A stretch of 12,431 nucleotides of DNA from Hondaea fermentalgiana (taxonomy: Eukaryota > Sar > Bigyra > Thraustochytrida > Thraustochytriidae). Made by a program: the position numbers and the translations under genes. The notes below the pieces were generated by a model, which had not been told where the DNA came from, made no database searches, and worked only from the letters and a program-made list of their open reading frames with translations. Below, piece by piece: positions 8,086 through 12,431 of this stretch. Positions within the stretch are counted from its first letter, which is position 1. Each line of letters opens with the position of its first letter. The DNA is taken from assembly GCA_014084085.1 (NCBI GenBank), contig NPFB01000156.1:1-12431 (forward strand). Direction: 5' to 3'.

Positions 8086-8265
8086 ATGGCCAGCAAGCCC
8101 GAGGCGAGCTCGTTGGTCGCTGCGTCGGTCTCGCTTCTACCTCACTTCACAACCACAGTCGGGCCTTCTCGCATCCGCTGTCGCTTGCTGCCGCTGCTGA
8201 TGATGATGATGAGGAGGATGCACGTGACTCGACTCGACGCGACGCGACTCGACTTGGTTGATTAA
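8086..8265 (+). CDS. Weak small-ORF candidate with an optimal Kozak context
   Basis: An ATG at 8086 sits in GCCACCATGG, the textbook strong vertebrate initiation context, and opens 59 codons ending at a TAG... or equivalent stop at 8263-8265. The predicted peptide begins MASKPEASSLVAASVSLLPH and later contains four consecutive Met codons and repeats derived from the CGACT microsatellite. I recognise no family. The second half being microsatellite-derived argues against a real protein; a first exon ending before that point is possible, but I see no good donor. Confidence 0.15.
   Translation: MASKPEASSLVAASVSLLPHFTTTVGPSRIRCRLLPLLMMMMRRMHVTRLDATRLDLVD
8227..8255. repeat. CGACT/CGACG repeat, left arm of a long inverted repeat
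   Basis: Tandem ACTCG/ACGCG pentamers. The 12 bases at 8227-8238 (ACTCGACTCGAC) are the exact reverse complement of 8438-8449, and 8246-8255 (GACTCGACTT) is the reverse complement of 8436-8445. Just after it, 8254-8269 reads TTGGTT-GATT-AACCAA, a small hairpin with 6-bp arms. Confidence 0.8.
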
Positions 8266-8435
8266 CCAACTCGGCGCGCCGCGACGGCCATGCAGTTCCT
8301 GCCAGGGTCTCCTCGTTGCCAGCTGGCTGCTGCTGCTGCTGCGCCAGCTCCGGCGCCTCGTGCTCGCTCAACTCCCGCAAGCCAGCCGAGCCGAGAGACG
8401 AGCCGAGCCAACTCGAGACGGCTCGACTCACAGTC

Positions 8436-8449
8436 AAGTCGAGTCGAGT
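8436..8449. repeat. GTCGAGTCGAGT, right arm of the inverted repeat
   Basis: Exact reverse complement of 8227-8238 over 12 bases (8438-8449), with a second overlapping 10-base match to 8246-8255. The arms are about 200 bp apart. Confidence 0.8.
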
Positions 8450-9150
8450 GGAGTCCGCGTCAACGCGCTGCGACCACGGGGCGAGACGGGACGGGGTGGG
8501 ACGGATGGGATGCACGATCGCTCGAGAGTGGGCTCCGACAAGGAGCTGGTTTCTTGTCTTATGCTCGGGGTGGCCGCTTTGGTACCGCGCGGTCTGGCGT
8601 GTCGTGTCCATGTCCATGTCCACCGGCCACGGCCTTCCTGCCTCGCCTGCCTTGCGGCACCGGGGCGAGGTACCCGACTTCCATCCCTCCCTCGATACCG
8701 GCCACCGCTAAGCTGCGCCGCCTCCGGCCACTCGCAGTGCGCGGCCGCGTTGTCGCGCCGAGCACGCTCTCGCTCACCTCGTGCGCAGCGCACCTCTCTC
8801 ATCAAGTCCCGTCATCCTTCCTTCTTCGTCCACCCGGCCAGCCCACTTCTCTCCCGGGCTCGCGCCAGGGCTTCCGCGCGCCGCGCCGGGACGGATGTCC
8901 GGACGGCCGCGCCTTCGAGCAAGACCCGGACTCGCGGCCAAGGGTAGCGCGTGGTTTGCAACGATGAATACGCCTCGCAGCGCGGCGCTTATTTCTTGCT
9001 TGCAGAAGGGGAGGGGGGGGGTAAGTAGGTACACACCCTCTTCTGGCGCGTGCAGCACCAGCAACAAAACTCGGGCCGCGACAGAGCACTGCGCTGCGCG
9101 CGCCGCTGCAAATCCAGCACGAGCGCGCGCGCCACTCGCTGCTGCATGCT

Positions 9151-9180
9151 CGCACGCACGTACGCACGCACGCGCGCGCG
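9151..9180. repeat. 30-bp alternating purine-pyrimidine tract
   Basis: Perfectly alternating pyrimidine-purine over 30 bases. It is made of CGCA tetramers, one CGTA, and a final run of CG dinucleotides. Such tracts are known to favour left-handed Z-DNA under supercoiling. It lies in the non-coding region between the paralogues. Confidence 0.85.
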
Positions 9181-9572
9181 GGGTCGAGCGAACGAAGTCG
9201 AGTCCGCGCGGAGGAGGAGGGAGGGGCGCGAGAGTCCCATTGGCGGGCGGCGGTTTAGGAAGGAGAAGAAAGAGACCCAGCGCACGCGAGTCCAGCCAGC
9301 CAGCCAGGCAGGCGGAGGCGACGCGGCGCGCGTTGTTTACGACATTTTGCAGCTGCACATGCCTGCCTGCTCGCCCGCCTGCCAGGCTGACTTGCCGGCT
9401 GGCCGAGCTCGACTTTCCATATCCGCCCACCAACCTCCGTCCCTCCGCGCCCGCCCGTTGTGTCGCGCCATGCCGCGCGACGCCTCGCCTGCCAACCGCG
9501 CGGAACTCGAGATTCGTCGCCGTCCATTCGGCCACGGCTGGCCGCGTCGCAGGCTTTCTCGCTTCCGCCTCG

Positions 9573-10072
9573 ATGTCGCGTCGTCAACCCGTGCCGCCGC
9601 CGCCGCGTGGCTGGACTCTTGAAGAGTTGGCCCACGGCCGTCTCTGCCAACTTGACCTCGAAGTTGAGACGATACTCTAGCTGCGCTCGAAACGGACACC
9701 CGCACTCGTGACAGGGAGGCGAGACTCGTGGAGCCTCACCGGCCGCCACTGCCGCGCGAGATCGACAGCGACCGACACGACCAGCGGTGGCGCGCGATTT
9801 TCGCTCCGGCAGGGCTGCCGCTGCCGCTGCCGCTGCTGCGCGGAGTTGACCGCTGTCGCGCACCCGTTTCTTGCGCGCCCAGCTTCGCGCTATTGACCGG
9901 CCGTGATAAGATGCAAGGCACGGCTGCGGCCAGCTACGGCGCGCGTGCGCCTGCGTCTGCGAGCGCAGCCGTGGCCGGCCTTATCCACTTGCCTTACGCA
10001 CGCACGCCCGTACGCACGCAGCTGGAGCTGGCTGCAAAGAGCGTGCGGGCTGCTGCGAAAAGAGCGAAGTGA
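9573..10072 (+). pseudogene. Possible frameshifted or split coding sequence
   Basis: An ATG at 9573 opens 35 codons (MSRRQPVPPPPRGWTLEEL then a leucine/glutamate-rich helix-like stretch) ending in a TAG at 9678-9680. A different plus-strand frame that opens after a TGA just before this stop continues with similar character (LAALETDTRTRDREARLVEP then PREIDSDRHDQRW) and stays open to 10072. Read together, they look like one charged protein broken by a one-base-type shift. No family is recognised. The tail after about 9810 becomes low-complexity Leu/Pro and Ala/Arg. It could be a real gene with a short intron, a pseudogene, a base-call error, or chance in GC-rich DNA. The minus strand is also open here, which weakens the case. 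Confidence 0.22.
9903..9988. repeat. Imperfect inverted repeat with opposed GATA-type motifs
   Basis: CACGGCTGCG at 9919-9928 is the exact reverse complement of 9964-9973, with a 35-base loop. Outside it, GTGATAAG (9903-9910) faces TTATCCAC (9981-9988) in inverted orientation, so the arms extend with mismatches and a length difference. Both outer motifs contain GATAA cores. Confidence 0.75.
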
Positions 10073-10100
10073 AGTGAAGTGAAGTGAAGTGAAGCGAAGT
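10066..10100. repeat. GAAGT pentanucleotide microsatellite
   Basis: Seven tandem pentamers: five GAAGT, one GAAGC, one GAAGT. It is non-coding and lies about 190 bp before the plus-strand TATA box. Confidence 0.9.
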
Positions 10101-10210
10101 GGGCTGAAAATGAAGTGGACCGGGTCGGAGCGAAGGAAAGCCGTGTCCCGGGACGAGCGCGACCCGACTGCTCGCGGAAGCAAAGGGCAACGACCGTCTT
10201 TCTCGGTCAG

Positions 10211-10249
10211 ACTGCTTGCTTGCTAGCTTGCTTGCTTGCCTGCTTGCTG
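10211..10249. repeat. CTTG microsatellite between the paralogues
   Basis: An interrupted array of GCTTG units (one TAGC and one CCTG interruption), the same unit found upstream of both catalase-like genes. It ends nine bases before a plus-strand TATAAA. Confidence 0.85.
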
Positions 10250-10257
10250 TCAGCGGC

Positions 10258-10263
10258 TATAAA
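10258..10263 (+). promoter_or_regulatory. TATA box candidate (plus strand)
   Basis: TATAAA in a GC-rich setting, right after the CTTG array and about 60 bases before a long pyrimidine tract. It would place a plus-strand start near 10290, just where the open frame 10289-10618 begins. A chance match is possible. Confidence 0.35.
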
Positions 10264-10288
10264 CCAGCCACCGGCCAGCCAGGTGTGA

Positions 10289-10618
10289 AGACAAACCTCG
10301 AGAGCGGGAGTTGAAGGTCATTTTTCTTCTTCCTTTTCTTCCTTTTCTTCTTCTTCTTCTTTTTCTTCATTTTATTCTTCTTCTTCTCCGAGTGCGTCGG
10401 TCAATCGCCACGATTTCGATGGGTGGCCGGCAGGCTGGGACGCCAATTTGCCCAGAGATCTGGTGGATCGAAGGGCAGAGGCCACTGCCTGCGGCTCCGC
10501 GCCCAACGCGTACAAGCCTCCGATGAACGCAACGGTTGGCTTCGTGCCCAGAGAAAAAGGCGGAGAAATGAGGGATGATGATTCGAAAACAGCTGCTTAT
10601 AATACAAATTCAACGTGA
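10289..10618 (+). other. Protein-like open frame without an early start codon
   Basis: 109 codons are open between a TGA at 10286-10288 and a TGA at 10616-10618. The first third is a Ser/Phe string encoded by the CTT-rich pyrimidine tract (10321-10389). The remainder looks protein-like: NRHDFDGWPAGWDANLPRDL, then a Pro/Asn/Ala segment and an acidic TVGFVPREKGGEMRDDDSKT stretch. The only in-frame ATG is at 10523, leaving 31 residues. A pyrimidine tract followed by AG at 10391-10392 resembles a 3' splice site, so this could be a terminal exon. The stop overlaps the convergent stop of the copy 2 gene (10610-10612). Family not recognised. Confidence 0.25.
10371..10376 (-). terminator. Possible polyadenylation signal for copy 2
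   Basis: AATAAA on the minus strand, about 234 bases after the copy 2 stop codon, inside a purine-rich (GAA) stretch on that strand. Spacing is plausible for a 3' UTR, but no independent support is visible. Confidence 0.25.
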
Positions 10619-12295
10619 TGGACTCGGAAAGGCGCACGACGAGTCCTCTCCGTAGAAGCATGCGTCCTTCATCATCTTGGTAAAGGTCTTGCGATCCTTT
10701 CTGTTCATCTTCATCATCTTGGCCCACTTGTTCGTTGGGTGCATGAGCTGATTTCCCGCCGTGCGAAAGTTGTTCGCGAACGCGTACACGGCATGCCGCA
10801 CGCGGTTGATCGCGCCCAGAGGAAAGTGCTCTTCAATCGTGCGGTACGGATGCAACATTGTCGAGTCGCACATAAGGTCGTCGTGCGAGACCTTGTTCTG
10901 TCGCGAGATCTGCAGCTCGGCAACCTTGATAGGCTTCGACGTCCACCGAATCGACGGATCCTCGATGGGCTGATCGCAAGCGTCCTCTTGGATTTGCAGA
11001 AAGACGCACATCCGGTACGGCTTATTGCGGAGCTTGCGGTTCTTGAGAAGACGTTGCATGGTCGTGTGCGAGAAATCCTCGTCGTCGAAGCTACCCTTCC
11101 ACACCTTTGCCGGCAAGCGGTCCACTTCGCCCTCACAAGGCTCAATGTGCCACTTGGCAGCCTGGCCCTTGCCCAGCGCCCACGCCGCGCCCGAACCGTA
11201 CGTATTGGCGAGCGGGTTCATGTGGAACTCCGCAATTTGATCGATAGGAATGGCGGGTGGAGCGCCGTTGATAAAGTTGTCAAAGTTGTCCTCAAGGTTG
11301 CCGTCCACGAACATGTTGAATGGCACCCCGCCGGGCTCTTCGGCGCTGCGCACGGCGATGAACAAAAGGTCCACGGTACCGTCCTCTTGAAAAGCGTCAA
11401 TGGACTGGTTCTGGAAAGCGACCTGGGCGTTCTCTGGCTGCGCCACTGACGCAACGCTGGAGAGCTTGATGCGTTGGTTCTTGTTGACAGCGTCCTTGAT
11501 CTTGAGACTGAGACCGCGAATGAGCACGTCATGCGCGTCATGCATGGTAAGATTGCGGTTGCCGCTGAAGCGAGCCTGAACGTTGAACTCGCGGCCAGCC
11601 TCGGCAAGGAGTCCGACGCGAAAGCGCTCGTCGAGCCCTCCCTCGCCGTGCGGAGCCGTGTCGAGGTCGTCGTTGATCTTGAGGACGGCGTCAACGCAGC
11701 CATAGCTCTCGCCGTGCATTTGCTTGCGGATGCGCTGGTTCATGTTCTTGCTCACAAGGTCGGGTCGGTCTTCCTCGGAAATGACAGCCGACGCGGCGGG
11801 CGACTGATACGTGTACTCTGACGAGACGCCGAGCGGGCAGCTTGCGTTGGAGAATGTAAAGGTCGGGTCGGCACCGCGAAATCCACTCGTTTTGGTAAAG
11901 GTGCAGCAGTTGGTGACGCCGGCGCCGAGGCAGGCGGCTTCGCCATTGTAGTCGCCGACGCTGAGCATACGCTCTGCCATGACCTTGGCGGTCTCTGTGA
12001 TGATCTCTTGCTCCTCGGCGCTGTCGAAGCCATACTCGCGTCCGAGCTGGAGGCTGCATTTCCTGTTGGGGAACTCCTTTCCGTCAAGGTTGGTCGTGGT
12101 TTCCGGGAAGTTCGCGTCGTAGGTCGCGGAGAGCCTGTTCTGGTAGCAGACTGGGGGCTCCAGCTCGCGCTCAACCCGGTTTGGCCCTGCTGTGATGGAC
12201 TTGAGCGTGCCCATGAATGGACATCCTGCGCCCTGCGCGTGTGTGCATGCTGCGAGGAAGAGCACGAGGGAAGTCAGCACATTGCGGGTCTGCAT
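10610..12295 (-). CDS. Secreted catalase-fold (y4iL-like) heme protein, copy 2
   Basis: 561 residues from the ATG at 12295; signal peptide at about 1-22 (SLVLFLAACTHAQG). It is a full-length paralogue of the gene at 5743-7437, on the same strand. All seven N-terminal cysteines are kept (25, 50, 80, 122, 130, 131, 153). Also kept are the presumed distal His194 in QMHGESYGC, the RFS segment near 242, the presumed proximal Tyr366 in NPLANTYGSG, and the EHFPLGAINRVRHAVY signature near 489-504. Relative to copy 1 it lacks two residues in the loop near 306 (QEDGTVDLL) and has a different C-terminal tail after ACFYG. By hand count the catalase block differs at about 28 of 366 positions, the mature N-terminal region at about 53 of 163. 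Both copies look intact. Function is inferred only at fold level: extracellular heme protein with possible peroxide or lipid-hydroperoxide chemistry. The missing catalase Arg near the proximal Tyr makes classical catalase activity doubtful. Confidence 0.9.
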   Translation of the reverse strand: MQTRNVLTSLVLFLAACTHAQGAGCPFMGTLKSITAGPNRVERELEPPVCYQNRLSATYDANFPETTTNLDGKEFPNRKCSLQLGREYGFDSAEEQEIITETAKVMAERMLSVGDYNGEAACLGAGVTNCCTFTKTSGFRGADPTFTFSNASCPLGVSSEYTYQSPAASAVISEEDRPDLVSKNMNQRIRKQMHGESYGCVDAVLKINDDLDTAPHGEGGLDERFRVGLLAEAGREFNVQARFSGNRNLTMHDAHDVLIRGLSLKIKDAVNKNQRIKLSSVASVAQPENAQVAFQNQSIDAFQEDGTVDLLFIAVRSAEEPGGVPFNMFVDGNLEDNFDNFINGAPPAIPIDQIAEFHMNPLANTYGSGAAWALGKGQAAKWHIEPCEGEVDRLPAKVWKGSFDDEDFSHTTMQRLLKNRKLRNKPYRMCVFLQIQEDACDQPIEDPSIRWTSKPIKVAELQISRQNKVSHDDLMCDSTMLHPYRTIEEHFPLGAINRVRHAVYAFANNFRTAGNQLMHPTNKWAKMMKMNRKDRKTFTKMMKDACFYGEDSSCAFPSPSR

Positions 12296-12358
12296 CGTGG
12301 TCAGTGGCGCTTGGCGTCCAAATCCGGGCCTCTTCTTCTTTGGCTCGGTAAAAATGCC

Positions 12359-12364
12359 TTTATG
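12359..12364 (-). promoter_or_regulatory. TATA-like element of copy 2
   Basis: CATAAA on the minus strand, 64 bases or so before the copy 2 ATG and 17 bases downstream of the CAAG array. If used, it predicts a leader of roughly 30-40 bases. It is one mismatch from TATAAA; no equivalent is clear in copy 1. Confidence 0.3.
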
Positions 12365-12379
12365 CGAAAGGGTGTATTC

Positions 12380-12380
<1 letters not shown>

Positions 12381-12431
<51 letters not shown>
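12381..12431. repeat. CTTG microsatellite 5' of copy 2, running off the window
   Basis: Twelve exact CTTG units plus CTT, cut by the window end, so the true length is unknown. On the coding strand it is a CAAG array about 85 bases before the copy 2 start, in the same position class as the array before copy 1. Confidence 0.95.

Larger units (their letters stand above)
7618..10205. other. Long GC-rich, repeat-rich intergenic region without a convincing gene
   Basis: Long open frames exist on both strands here (for example 8258-8947, 8781-9680 plus; 8774-9535, 9255-9863 minus). They overlap one another, start mostly at non-ATG codons, and translate to low-complexity Arg/Ala/Pro/Ser strings, as expected from GC-rich DNA with few stops. 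I find no tRNA or rRNA. The region holds an A-rich tract at 7771-7794, simple repeats, inverted repeats, an alternating purine-pyrimidine tract and two weak coding candidates listed separately. Its length is unusual beside the 201-bp gap between the first two genes. Confidence 0.5.

Noticed and set aside
8774..9535. 253-residue minus-strand open frame
   Set aside because: Same reasons; no motif, and it competes with plus-strand frames of equal quality.
8781..9680. 299-residue plus-strand open frame, with 229- and 225-residue frames upstream
   Set aside because: Low-complexity Arg/Ala/Pro/Ser translation with long frames open on the opposite strand too; expected in GC-rich DNA. Only the last 35 codons look protein-like.
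1..12431. tRNA, rRNA, CRISPR, insertion sequence or transposase
   Set aside because: I looked for T-loop motifs, spaced direct repeats and transposase-like frames and found none that hold up.

Overview
The window looks like nuclear DNA from a GC-rich, intron-poor protist. It has four long uninterrupted frames with eukaryotic-style ATG contexts, secretory signal peptides, polyQ and acidic low-complexity stretches, and abundant CTTG, GAAGT and CTT microsatellites. There are no Shine-Dalgarno sites or operons. A thraustochytrid/labyrinthulomycete or another stramenopile would fit, but that is inference from style and not from a diagnostic marker.

Layout. 1-408: GC-rich upstream region of the first gene. 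409-2220 (+): a largely disordered protein with several TQT-type dynein-light-chain-like motifs, a KEN box, a long acidic stretch and a C-terminal coiled coil. 2422-4560 (+): an all-helical HEAT-like protein, tentatively a TTI2-type subunit of the TTT co-chaperone. 4561-5742: less GC-rich spacer with a GCGATC repeat and a possible broken coiled-coil frame on the minus strand. 5743-7437 (-) and 10610-12295 (-): two tandem, same-strand paralogues of a secreted catalase-fold (y4iL-like) heme protein with a cysteine-rich N-terminal extension. 7438-10609: about 3.2 kb of very GC-rich, repeat-rich DNA without a convincing complete gene. It does hold two protein-like open frames, a TATA box, inverted repeats and a Z-DNA-prone tract.

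How the parts relate. The two plus-strand genes are independent housekeeping or cytoskeletal-type candidates. The minus-strand pair is a recent duplication. By hand count, the catalase-fold part is about 92% identical between copies, against about 67% for the N-terminal cysteine-rich part. Both copies keep the presumed distal His and proximal Tyr heme residues, and both have a (CAAG)n microsatellite just upstream on the coding strand. A third such repeat lies between them, immediately before a plus-strand TATA box. The most interesting elements are this extracellular catalase-like pair, with its uneven divergence and shared upstream repeat, and the multivalent LC8-hub-like protein.
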